Of a stretch of DNA of 64,000 nt, positions 1 to 9,721 are shown piece after piece. How positions within the stretch are numbered: position 1 is the stretch's first letter; each line of letters begins with the position of its first letter. The stretch is taken from the NCBI GenBank assembly GCA_964019695.1, contig OZ026518.1, forward strand, positions 69,761,254 through 69,825,253, given 5' to 3'. A model generated the notes under the pieces. It saw only the letters and a list, made by a program, of their open reading frames with translations. It was not told the origin of the DNA and did no database searches. A program made the translations under genes and the position numbers. The stretch comes from Loripinus fragilis. Taxonomy: Eukaryota > Mollusca > Bivalvia > Lucinida > Lucinidae.

Positions 1-2520
1 TTGATAGAATATAAGATTGAGGTCCTTTTAAGATCCCTCGACGTACATTTGATATGACAAAAGATTGTGGTTCTTTTAATAACCCACGACGTATATTTGA
101 TATGACATAACATTGGTTTTCCTTTAAGTTCCCACGACGTACATTTGATAGGACCAACTATTGGGGTTCTTTTAAGTTCTCACAACGTTCATTTGATAAG
201 ACATAATATTGTGGTTCCTATAAGTTCTTAAACGTACATTTGATAGGACATACTATTTGGGTTCCTTTAAGTTCCCACGACGTACATTTGAAAGGGCATA
301 ATATTGGGTTTCCTTAAAGTTCCCAGGACGTACATTTGTTAGGACATAAGATTGGGGTTCCTTTAAGTTCTCATGACATACAATTGATAGGACATAAGTT
401 AAGGGTTCCTTAAAGTTCTCACGACGTACATTTGACAGGACATAATATTGTTTTTTTAAGTTCTCACGACGTACATTTGATATGACATAACATTGGGGTT
501 CCTTTAAGTTCCCACGACGTACATTTGATAGGAAACAAATTTGGGGTTCTTTTAAGTTCTCACGACTTTCATTTGATAGGACCTAAGATTTGGGTTCCTT
601 TAAGTTCCCACGACGTACATTTGATAGGATATAAGATTGGGGATCCTTTAAGTTCTCACGACGTACATTTGATATGACATAAGATTGGGGTTCCTTTAAG
701 TTCTCAGACGTACATATGATAGGACATATTGTGGTTTTCCTTTAAGTTCCCACGACGTGCATGTACATTTGATAGGACATAAGGTTGGGGTCGTTTAAGT
801 TCCCACGACGTACATTTGATAGGACATAAGATTGGGGTTCTTTTAAGTTCCCACGACGTACATTTGATAGGAAATAAGATTGGGGTTCTTTTAAGTTCGC
901 ACGACGTACATTTGATAGGACATAATATTGAGGTTCTTTTAAGTTCCCACGACGTACATTTGATAGGACATAAGATTGTTTTTTTAAGTTGCTATGACGT
1001 ACATTTGATAGGACATAAGATTGAGGTTCTTTTGAGTTCCCACGACGTACATTTGATAGGACATAAGATTTGGGTCCCTTTAAGTTCCCACGACTTACAT
1101 TTGATAGGACATACGATTGGGGTTCTTTTAAGTTGCTATGACGTACATTGGATAGGATACAATGTTGGGGTTCTTTTAAGTTCTCACGACGTACATATGA
1201 TAGGAAATAAGATTGGGTTTCTTTTAAGTTCCCACGACGTACATTTGATAGGACATTAGATTGGGGTTCTTTTGGGTTCCCACGACTTGTATTTGATAGG
1301 ACATACGATTGGAGTTCTTTTAAGTTGCTATGACGTACATTTGATAGGATATAAGGTTGAGGTTATTATAAGTTCCCACGACGTACATTTCATAGGACAT
1401 ACGATTGGGGTTCCTTTAAGTTCTCACGACATACATTTGATAGGACATAAGATTAGGGTTCCGTAAAGTTCTCACGACGTACATTTGACTGGACATAATA
1501 TTGGTTTGTTAAGTTCTCACGATGTACATTTTATATGACATAACATTGGCGTTCCTTTAAGTTCCCACGACGTTCATTTGATAGGAAATAAGATTGAGGT
1601 TCTTTTAAGTTCCCACGACGTACATTTGATAGGAAATAAGATTGAGGTTCTTTGAAGTTCCCTCGACGTAAATTTGAAAGGACATAAGATTGGGGTTCCC
1701 TTTAAGTTCCCACGACGAACATTTGATAGGACATAAGATTGGGGTTCTTTTAAGTTTCCACGCCGTACATTTGGTAGGAAATAAGATTGAGGTTCTTTTA
1801 AGTTCCCTCGACGTATATTTGATAGTACATAAAATTTTGGTTCCCTTAAGTTACCACGACGTACATTTGATAGGACATATGTGACGTTCTTTTAAGCTCC
1901 CACGATGTACATTTGATAGGACATAAGATTTAGGTTCTTTTAAGTTCCCATGAAGTCCATTTGATAGGACGTAAGATTGAGGTTCTTTTAAGTTCCCATG
2001 ACGTACATTTGATAGGAAATAAGATTGGGGTTCTTTTAAGTTCTCTCGACGTACATTTGATAGGAAATAAGATTGGGGTTATTTTAAGTTCCCTCGACGT
2101 ACATTTGATAGGAAATAAGATTGAGGTTCTTTTAAGTTCCCTCGACGTACCTTTGATAGGAAATAAGATTGAGGTTCTTTTAAGTTCCCTCGACGAACAT
2201 TTGATATGACATAAGATTGGGGTTCTTTTAAGATCCCTCGACGTACATTTGATACGACATTAAATTCGGATTCTTTTAAGTTCCCACGACATACATGTGA
2301 TAAGACATAATATTGTGGTTCCTTTAAGTTCTCACGACGTACATGTGATAGGACATAATATTTGGGTTCTTTTAAGTTCCCATGACTTACATTTGATAGG
2401 ATCTTTTAGTATATTTAGGTAGGAAATAAGGTGACGGTTCTTTTAAGTACCCACGACGTATATTTTGTTAGCTAAGGTGACATTTTTTGTACTGAGTACC
2501 CACGACGTATATTTTGGTAG
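1..2520 (+). repeat. 48-bp minisatellite array, about 50 units
   Basis: Head-to-tail units of about 48 bp fill this stretch. Each carries TTTGATAGGACATAAGATTG followed by GGTTCTTTTAAGTTCCCACG and ACGTACA. Units differ by scattered substitutions and a few small indels, and the best-preserved block is about 780-2210. Because 48 is a multiple of three, runs without indels stay open in one frame and read as a 16-residue repeat; this is a consequence of the period, not evidence of a gene. The array begins before the window. Units resemble one arm of the palindromic element seen at 2935, 8780, 19850, 24960 and 35517. Confidence 0.95.
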
Positions 2521-2720
2521 CTAAGGTGACTGTTCTTTTTTTACCAGGGCGTATAATTGGTATGAAATAAGGTGAAATTTCTTTTAATTACGCACGTCGT
2601 ATATTTAGAATGGAAATAAGAAAACGGCCCACGACGTATATTAAGAATACTTTCTTTTAGTTCTTTGAAGAATCCACAACGTATATTTTGATAGGAAATA
2701 AGATTAACAAGACTTCTTAG
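2521..2720 (+). repeat. Degenerate edge of the minisatellite
   Basis: Spacing and sequence of the units decay here. Some units read GAGTACCCACGACGTATATT and 'ttttggtagctaagg', which is closer to the dispersed palindromic element than the homogenised array is. This is the expected look of an array edge that is no longer homogenised. Confidence 0.75.
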
Positions 2721-2934
2721 AACATATATTGTTAAAGAATGAATTCCAGTTAGCTCGAACGATTGAATACTTAAAATTAAAAACATCTAATTCCGCGGAC
2801 TTTGAATAAATCAAAGTCGACTGTATCAGGATCAATATAGGGATCAAGTTGTAACCTCGAAAATTTGAAATCCTATATTTCGAAATTTTACAATTGGGAC
2901 AAACTGGATTCAAAGATTTTATATTCATGATCTA

Positions 2935-3040
2935 TTTTAAGAACTATCTTTCATAACATGTTTTGAGTACGTAAAAGAAACGTCTTGAGACGTTTCTTAT
3001 AGTGCCCAAAACTTATGTTTGATAGAAAAAACCCTGATGA
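2935..3040 (+). repeat. Palindromic dispersed element, copy 1
   Basis: The core is an inverted repeat, AAGAAACGTCTTGAGACGTTTCTT, preceded by TGTTTTGAGTACG and followed by GTGCCCAAAACTTATGTTTGATAG. Other copies share AAGAACCGTCTCA...TGAGACGGTTCTTTTGAGTACCCACAACATATG. It lies beside the minisatellite, whose unit matches the right arm plus its flank. Confidence 0.7.
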
Positions 3041-3412
3041 TAATCATATTAGGGTGTTATATATTTTATTTCTACCTCCCTATAATTCGAACTACTGATA
3101 ATTCGAAATAAACCACAGGTCCCGAGTACTTCGAATTTACGAGCTTAAGCTGTACTTAAAAGTAATGCTCATAGCGCAGACTGGTCTGTGTTTGGAGTTA
3201 GTGTCTATGGCGAGGACCGCTTTTTAACGATACATACGCTTATATTCATAGTAACTGACTCACTACGGAAAATGTTCAAACCGAAAGCGAAACTAAAATA
3301 ATATATTTTACAATCCGAAAATAAAGATACAAGCAGTTAGATCTACCTTTGATCAAGTAACTGAGAACTAAGCTAGAAGACAAAAGAAGAAAATGACTGT
3401 CACTGTGTATAT
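3041..3412. other. No gene seen; ATTCGAA-rich repeat edge
   Basis: AT-rich DNA. It includes TAATTCGAAC and ATAATTCGAAAT motifs around 3083-3110, which look like part of a dispersed repeat that merges into the inverted repeat starting at 3118. No convincing ORF or promoter was seen. Confidence 0.5.
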
Positions 3413-4069
3413 ATGGTTTCCGGAATTACCCAAGTCGAACATGTGTCAATGAAGCTAGGGGACGGGACATACATAAGCCTATGGCCTGGAAAGCACAAAG
3501 CTAACTTCAAAAAGAAAATCAGGAAGGACAAGAAACAAGACAACCATACAAGTGTAAACCTGGATGAAGATATTGAGGAAGAAGGGCGAGATCCCGATCG
3601 CACTTTTAAAATCGACGGTTTGAATGAGAATAAGATAAGAAGATGGTGGAATGGTTTCAACAAAGCGTCTTGGAGCTGGGTACAAAATTGTTGCAAGACG
3701 GTTATAGATGGCCTTAAGGAAGGTGGTTCAGGCAGAGGGAATTTAGGCAGAATGCTAGGCATCCTGATTATGTCAATAATATGTTCACCCCTTAACGTGG
3801 TTTTTTACTGCGGGAACATAACACAATAATGAACAATGCTGTAGTGGGAAATACGACGAAACGCATTTATATAACAAGATTACAGAGAAAAAAATGTGAA
3901 AGTGAATTGTATGCTCAAACTATCTACAACACGGAACTTAAAACAAGGTGACAGAAGTACGCGGTAATCAAACAACAAACACAAAGTGTTTAGTAAAGGT
4001 TCACGGCCGACCTAAAAATCTACACACCTACATAAAGTCAAATTTCGTAAATTCGAAGTCCTCGAAACC
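3118..4069. mobile_element. Inverted-repeat-bracketed segment carrying an ORF
   Basis: A 29-bp arm at 3118-3146 (GGTCCCGAGTACTTCGAATT then TACGAGCTT) is matched in inverted orientation at 4041-4069, with about 26 of 29 positions identical. The segment is about 950 bp and holds the 138-codon ORF at 3413. No clear target-site duplication was found. The arms also resemble a common ATTCGAA repeat, so this may be either a true TIR element or two unrelated repeat copies in inverted orientation. Confidence 0.5.
3413..3829 (+). CDS. Putative permuted papain-like (HV..WP..NC) small protein
   Basis: This 138-residue ORF is compositionally unlike its surroundings and reads as a real protein. Visible motifs, in order: His10 in VEHVSMKLGDG, then TYISLWP (19-25), a Lys-rich segment (28-41), EEEGRDPD (55-62), GLNENKIRRWW (69-79), QNCCKTVIDGLKEGG (91-105), and a hydrophobic tail with cysteines (113-134). 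From memory, small proteins with the order H-V-S, ISxWP, LxExKIxxWW and NC[SC]xxV occur in fish, invertebrates and bacteria, and the early His and late Cys suggest a circularly permuted papain/NlpC-like fold. Activity, location and substrate are unknown. The ATG has a weak context, and the frame is open upstream to a TAG at 3374, so an upstream exon is possible. The ORF sits between inverted repeats (3118/4041). It could also be a retained fragment of a larger gene. Confidence 0.5.
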   Translation: MVSGITQVEHVSMKLGDGTYISLWPGKHKANFKKKIRKDKKQDNHTSVNLDEDIEEEGRDPDRTFKIDGLNENKIRRWWNGFNKASWSWVQNCCKTVIDGLKEGGSGRGNLGRMLGILIMSIICSPLNVVFYCGNITQ

Positions 4070-4188
4070 AATGAAAAGGAAATAGTGAAAAGGATAGCAT
4101 GTTCGATTCAAGGAAAATATTAAAAAAAAGGATTTTTATCTACAGGTACCAGGGTCCTTTCTTAATAACCTTTGAAAATAGATTGGAC
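3830..4188. other. No gene seen
   Basis: AT-rich sequence downstream of the ORF. Apart from the inverted repeat at 4041-4069 I see no feature. AATAAA is not placed convincingly as a polyadenylation signal for the ORF. Confidence 0.4.
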
Positions 4189-4608
4189 TTAACCCTTAAA
4201 GCGTCTATTATGGGAGCGCAGTGGCTCAGTGGTAGAGTGCTTGACTCGAGACCGAAGGGCTGCGGGTTCGAGCCTCACCGGCGTCACTGTGTTGTGGTCC
4301 TTGAGCAAGACATATTTATCCTAGATTAGTACTGGTTCAACCCAGGAAGACCAGTCCCTATATAGCTGAAGAATGTTGATGAGACGTAAAGAATCAAATC
4401 AACAAACAAAAGCGTCAATTACGACTGCAGCAGACGACAAATTTGAGACATTTTTCCTAATTTATGAAAAAAAAAGGTATGATATTTCACGAGAATCGCC
4501 TGCCAGCAGTTGATTTTTATGAAATATCATGTCTTATTTGTTATTTTTGAAACAGCGGCAAAATTTGAAATTGTCGTCTGCTGCAAATTATAGGTGGCGC
4601 TTTAAGGG
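4189..4608. repeat. Palindromic MITE-like element (TTAACCCTTAAAGCG ends)
   Basis: The left end TTAACCCTTAAAGCG (4189-4203) pairs with GCGCTTTAAGGG (4597-4608). Inside, GCAGCAGACGACAAATTTGA pairs with AAATTGTCGTCTGCTGC, and TATGATATTTCA pairs with TGAAATATCATG. Related palindromes occur at 48473, 55036 and 56225. A SINE has been inserted near the left end. Confidence 0.8.
4211..4408 (+). mobile_element. tRNA-derived SINE with target-site duplication
   Basis: The head is tRNA-like: GGGAGCGCAGTGGCTCAGTG (A-box region) and GGGTTCGAGCC (B box). It is followed by a body containing CTTGAGCAAGACATATTTAT and ACTGGTTCAACCCAGGAAGA, and a tail ending AATCAAATCAACAAACA. It is flanked by a 13-bp duplication, AAAGCGTCTATTA (4198-4210) and AAAGCGTCAATTA (4409-4421), with one mismatch. 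5'-truncated reverse copies lie at 30495 and 56788. Pol III promoter boxes are inside the element. Confidence 0.9.
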
Positions 4609-5138
4609 CTATAAACCTTTGCAAGTAGTTTGGTAGACTGGCCCTAAGTCTCTAATGTCACTTTTTGTAGTAAAACTGATATACTTTTTAAGATAGCAAT
4701 TTATAAAGTTCTTGGCTGGCACTAAATTTGACTATCAGAGAGGATAGAATTTTTATAAGATGATTTTTTTTCATAGTTACATTGAATGTAAATGTTATTA
4801 TACATAGGCGTAGGAAGCTTTTCAATATTGGGGGGGGGGGGGGAGCAAACCCAGCGCGGCCAACTTCAATACTTGTGAAGGGGTATTGCCAAAAGTACAT
4901 ATACGCATGCGTGTACATGCACATGTATTAAGTATTCATACACCCATGCATGCATGCTCACACATGTATGTATGCATGCATGCACAGCCTATGCAAACAT
5001 ATATTTTACATCCTAATATGAAAATAATAAAAATCAATGCAAGCCATCTCTATGAAAAAACTGCAACAAAGATATACAAGTGGACGAGGAAAGTTTTGGT
5101 TATATATTTTGCCTAAGAGCTATTTGAATCTGCATATA
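4609..5138. other. No gene seen; G-run and TGCA-rich tract
   Basis: Contains a run of 14 G at about 4830 and a purine/pyrimidine-alternating stretch with repeated ATGCATGC and ACATGT motifs at about 4902-4990. No ORF in it looks like a protein. Confidence 0.5.
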
Positions 5139-5140
5139 TA

Positions 5141-6479
5141 CTGCTCAACAAAAGTTGAGGCCCCCATGGGGGGGGGTTCTGTGCTCCCTTGATCCCTGAA
5201 AATAATGCATTGATCTCCCCGTCTCCCTTCAAATAATGTCCTCGTCTCCCTAAAAGTATTTGCCATTGCTCCCCAAATCCCTAAAAATAGTTCAGCTTCT
5301 CCCCAAATCCCCAAAACTATAAGCCAATTCTCCCTAAAATGTATATCTTCCGTAGAATTAAAATCACATACTTATAAACTATGAAGCTATTTCAGAGCGC
5401 ATGACTTAATGATGACTTAATATTTTGACTGGAATACATGACATATAAAAGCCATGGAATGCATGACATATAATTAATTTCAATGAAATGCATTATATAT
5501 GGCTCAAAGTATGAGGCCATCCTTAAAATGTTGTTGCCGTACCTGGTAGAGTAGGCTTGGAGGTTTAGAGACATACCATTTGCTTTTCTTTTTTGGAACA
5601 GGGGCTGATTTTACCAACAGCTTAAACTAGTTTTTTCCAGACATTAGTGAAAGCATTTAACTATAAAAAGTCTTTTCTGCAATTGCTTATCAGTGCCTAT
5701 ATGTTTGTTTAACTTCAGTTGAATCAAGTAAGTATATATCTGATAAGCATTCTTCAATAATTCTTTTAAAAAGGGCTAATTACCTAAGAGAGAATAACAT
5801 AGTAGCTGTGTGGATGGCCCCGTAAAATTTTGTAGTCACACTGTTGCTAGGAGGGTTCCGGGGGCATGCTCCCCCGGAAATTTTTTGAAAAAATAGTGTG
5901 ATCTGGTGCAATCTGGGGGCATCCCAAAGTATGTTATTACCAACCTAAAAATCAACAATTGTAAGGAAAAAACCAACACGAAAACTTAATTGTCATATAT
6001 CTGTCTCAGTTAAATCTTGATGAGCATGTTAGTATGAAACGTACTACTTTTAGAATTTACAAGGGGGTCTGGGTGGCTAGCCCCCCCAGAAGCAGAAGAA
6101 ATTTTTAAAAAAAATCAAACAAAATGGAGGCTTTTCCTTAATTTTTTTGCTTTTTGGCAGGGTCCCTATATCCCCAAAATTATGAGCTTGCTCCCTAGCT
6201 CCCCTAAAAAATAACCAGTGCTCCCAAGCTCCCTGAAAATAAATAGCCATTCTCCCCAGATTCCCCAAACCCCTGGGGGCCCCAAAAGTTTAGCACGGAT
6301 AAATAAAAATTGATTTTTGCTTAACAAAATGGCTTAAAGTTATAAAATATCTGCTGAAATGATGGTTTGATATGTGATAAAGTTGAGGAAAGCAGTTAGT
6401 GTACTTTAATTGGATTTCTACTGCGTTCTTCATTACTTTAAAAAGGGATGGGTCAAAAACGTGTTTCAACTGCATTATC
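5141..6479 (+). mobile_element. Tc1/mariner-like element, broken, interrupted by a larger insertion
   Basis: After a TA (5139-5140) the end CTGCTCAACAAAAGTT matches the TIR of the element at 7593. Sequence resumes at 6301 with TAGCACGGATAAATAAAAAT and follows the 7593 copy to about 6479, after which the match stops. The interruption (5157-6292) is a separate element. No coding capacity remains. Confidence 0.8.
5157..6292 (+). mobile_element. About 1.1-kb hAT-like non-autonomous element, copy 1
   Basis: It is inserted into the Tc1-like element and flanked by CAAAAGTT at 5149-5156 and 6293-6300. Ends are GAGGCCCCCATGGGGGG and CCCCTGGGGGCCC, roughly inverted. Subterminal regions hold many short repeats of the type CTCCCCAAATCCC and CCCTGAAAATAA. 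A second copy lies at 29174-30264. An apparent 7-8-bp duplication plus subterminal repeats suggests a hAT-type element, but no transposase was seen. Confidence 0.75.
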
Positions 6480-7086
6480 ACAGGTATCATACCGTTTTCT
6501 GACCGCGGATAATTTTAGGCTAGTCTTGTCTCGGGGGTCGTTTCTTTTATGGTGGAGGGGAGGGTTGGTTCCGTTTAAGGCAACAAATATATTTTTATTA
6601 TCTATATCCAACTCAAATTTATTGTATTAACACAACCAGACACTCGTTCATGTGCTTAGAATATCGCAAACCTTGCAAACTCTACTGTTGGACCACAAAA
6701 TATGGATTAAAACGGTGGACATTATTTTGCAAGGCAAAAATTGCTTTCAGTCGATCGAACTGAGAAAATCCTAAAATAAAATTTCATTTAACATTGATAT
6801 CTTAAAAGCCAGGTTATCGATAGCAATTTTGCAAAAAATAATATAGTAATTGCTCTTAGCATTTACTAGATAATGTCATATAAACACGGTGCCTATGCTC
6901 AAAAATGTTGATCTTATCCGCGGACGTTGGTGTACCTGTCCGCGGGGCACACCAAGATTTTGCTAGTCTAACCGAGGTGAATACTTACGGAAAATGTTAA
7001 TACTGAAACGCAGATGATACGGTGTTGAACCCTAGTACTGTCCTCGAAGTTGTAATAGATAAATTTCTTAAAATGCAATAATCTGA
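6480..7086. other. No gene seen
   Basis: AT-rich DNA between repeats. GACCGCGGATAA (about 6501) and TTATCCGCGGAC (about 6915) form a short inverted match that may mark a decayed element. Nothing else is supported. Confidence 0.4.
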
Positions 7087-7290
7087 ATCAACATCATTGA
7101 CGTAGCTACCATTACGCAGTTACGTACGTGCGTAATAAAATTAGTAACATTCAAGGGAAGTAATGTGGTAATAGTGATTTTTCATATTATAAGGAACTGC
7201 TCATAAAGAAAAGAATGCGTCCCCTCTGGGAGCAAATTCTTTTCTTTAAGAAAAGTTCCCATTTTGAGAAGGGACACAATTGATTCTTTT
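7087..7290 (+). repeat. Dispersed repeat with GGGAGCAAATT core, copy a
   Basis: The order of motifs is ATTACGCAGTTACGTACGTG, ACATTCAAGGGAAGTAAT, CTCTGGGAGCAAATTCTTTT and AATTGATTCTTTT. The same order appears in reverse complement at 62848-63065, where the core CTCCCGGAGGGAG is palindromic. Confidence 0.8.
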
Positions 7291-7311
7291 ATTAAATTAA
7301 GCAAACCTCAG

Positions 7312-7485
7312 TCTAAATTCAGCAAATATATGATACCTGTATGGAAATACGCTTTTCAGTATATCATTGCATACTCGCATTTGATGTGCGTAACTTTTCC
7401 AGCGTTCTGGCTACGCTATTGAACATGCAATGATATACTGAAAAGCGTAAGTCCATATAGGTATCATATATTTGCTGAATTTAGA
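7312..7485. repeat. Long hairpin, 62-bp arms
   Basis: TCTAAATTCAGCAAATATAT (from 7312) through ATATCATTGCAT is nearly perfectly complementary to ATGCAATGATATACTGAAAA through GCTGAATTTAGA (ending 7485), with a loop of about 50 nt. Weaker pairing extends outward (GATTCTTTTATT with AATAAAAGAATC), so the palindromic unit is probably 7275-7520. Confidence 0.85.
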
Positions 7486-7592
7486 TTGAAATTTACTTGA
7501 ATTCAATAAAAGAATCAAATCACACTAAAAATATTTTGTCAGTATCCCGATCCCTCCCCTAAATGTTTGAAAATATGGCCAAACAATATATA

Positions 7593-8603
7593 CTCCTCAA
7601 CAAAAGTTTAGCACGGATAAATAAAAATTGATTTTTATTTGAGCAAATTGCTTAAAATTATAAAATATCTGCTGAAATGATGGTCTGATATGTGATAAAG
7701 TTGAGGACATCAATTAGTGTACTTAAATTGGATGTCTACTGCGTCATTCTTTACTTTAAACAAGAGAGGGGTCAAAAACGTGTTTCAACTGCATTAATGG
7801 CAATACAAAATTGATACAGCACCGGTTTATAAAGTCCTTTGTTTTCCAGCTTTGTCGATTCAGCCATTCTGAAAAGAAATTAAGGTCGTGTCCATTGAGC
7901 ATTTGAAGCAAAAGTTGAGTTTTGATTACAACTAACGTCGTTGTTATAATGACGTTAACAAGTCAAAAACAGTACTGTTTTCGTTGTTTAGGCATGCTTA
8001 ATTGAAAGGGTTTTCGTGTTAAAGAGGATGCCAAAAGAGAGACAATTAAGGGTAAGGCACGTTCATAAAATTTTGTCCCTGGGTTTTTGATTCATAAAAA
8101 AATGACGTTAATCTGAAGTTGTGGCTAAGTGAAGGCGGTAACGATATCTTAAGCAGCCTTTTTCAAATGATCAACTAACAGAAATGTTCCTGGTACTTGT
8201 GCCACTCTAGCATCAAAAAGATAACTTGACCGCTCGATTCAGTTCGCTGAAGAAGTCAAGAAGTGGAAAATACCATTTTAACGTCATAATGGAACGGCAA
8301 AACGTGGCATAAACGGGTATCAAACTTTGACGTTTTTAACGTTTTTCATCATTTAGAACCTTTTGCTTTACATTAGAATCAAAAGTCAAATTTTTCGATG
8401 TAGACGTGTATTCTTTACATGCACATGACCTCAAATTTAACGTCAATCCACTGACGCCTAACCAGATTACATTTTGTCTGGCGGACACGAAAAAACGTAA
8501 ATTTCAAGATCCTGATACATGTTGATTACATCAAATAAAATGTTTCATGTTAATTCAAAGTGGGGCATCATATTAAAATCCGTGCTAAACTTTAGTTGAG
8601 CAG
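7593..8603. mobile_element. Non-autonomous Tc1/mariner-like element with TA duplication
   Basis: The left TIR CTCCTCAACAAAAGTTTAGC (after TA, 7591-7592) matches in inverted orientation ATCCGTGCTAAACTTTAGTTGAGCAG, which ends at 8603 before TA (8604-8605). Length is 1,011 bp. The interior encodes no recognisable transposase. The copy at 5141 shares its first ~210 bp. Confidence 0.88.
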
Positions 8604-8779
8604 TATATTTGTGCTTGTTGTTGCTCCATGTTGGAGAAGAAAGTAAAACTTTTAGATTAGCAACACTTTAATTTGATTTCTATGATCAATTTAATACAAA
8701 TGAAGTTCCCATCATGCATCCCTTATGTTGGTCTTAATACTGTTTTGAACATAAGCAGGACTTCAGTTAAGATTGTGTA

Positions 8780-8880
8780 ACAGTGACATTACTTTCTTAT
8801 TTCTCAACCAAAGCATATGTTGTGGGTACTCAAAAGAACCGTCGCAATGAAACGGTTCTTTTAAGCACCAAAACACAGGC
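8780..8880 (-). repeat. Palindromic dispersed element, copy 2
   Basis: Reads on the minus strand: TGTTTTGGTGCTTAAAAGAA, the palindromic core, and GAGTACCCACAACATATG, followed by a GAGAAATAAGAAA stretch. Same family as the element beside the minisatellite. Confidence 0.8.
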
Positions 8881-9329
8881 TAACAGGAGAAGAGAGGACG
8901 TACTGGAAATGTAACGACAACGAATGCTGAGGATGGGCGGTTACTGTTTCAGAGGAACTTCAAGTAACAAAAGACCATTCTTGCTTGGAAATTCGTTACG
9001 CGAAGCTGTTTGAAGCCGCAAAATCCATGTTCAAATCATGGAAATCACGTGCTGTTTGAACATGGATTTTACTTGAAAAGGCCTAAACTGGGCCCTGATT
9101 TGTATGCATGACGTTACACCGGGAAGCGTTGCGGCCGTGACGGATCATTTCGCCGATGAATTCCTTCGCGAAAACGTTGCACGTGTATATATGACGTCGT
9201 GGCGACGTAATGACGTTCGAAAGTTTGACGCTGACGCAATTTGTTTTGAGAAATCAACTGTAAGAAAATGGATATCTAATGTTTAAGAGACGTTTTCAGC
9301 GCGGTTTATGATGAATCAGGCAAAATATG
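8881..9329. other. No gene seen
   Basis: Includes a short inverted match around GAAATCACGTG / CATGGATTTTACTTG (9020-9080) and a 60-codon frame at 9104 rich in GACGT motifs. That frame has no recognisable domain and is not called a gene. Confidence 0.4.
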
Positions 9330-9721
9330 CAAGAATAACGATCACACATGTTTGATTCATTACGGAAGCCTATATGTGACATTGTGTTTTATGTTCTGTT
9401 CTTTTGATTTCGGCGTTTTTGTATGTTGAGTTTTCTGTTTTGTGTACAATGTTGCACATTTTAAACGGCGCAATTCACGAGGTAGAGCCAAGATGGAGAA
9501 CAAATGAGGAAAGAAGGACGAGAGTATAAGTATTTTAATTCATCCGTCGTAATGTTAGTTTTTTTATATGTATTTGAAGTCGATGCAGCCGGTAACTATC
9601 ACAGTCAAAAAGTCTACTGGAGGCTTTCGGTTTGATTATGCTACATACTGGGATCTCACTGTGAAAGTAGTCATATAAACCCAGTACTATTCAATGTAAT
9701 ACAATTCGACTGACTATAATA

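Noticed and set aside
816..2209. Repetitive ORFs (147, 64, 64 and 82 codons) in the minisatellite as protein genes
   Set aside because: The frame is open only because the unit is 48 bp; no promoter, start context or non-repeat extension is visible.
5120..6268. Gly/Phe-rich ORFs on the minus strand in the hAT-like element
   Set aside because: They translate the subterminal CTCCCCAAATCCC repeats.
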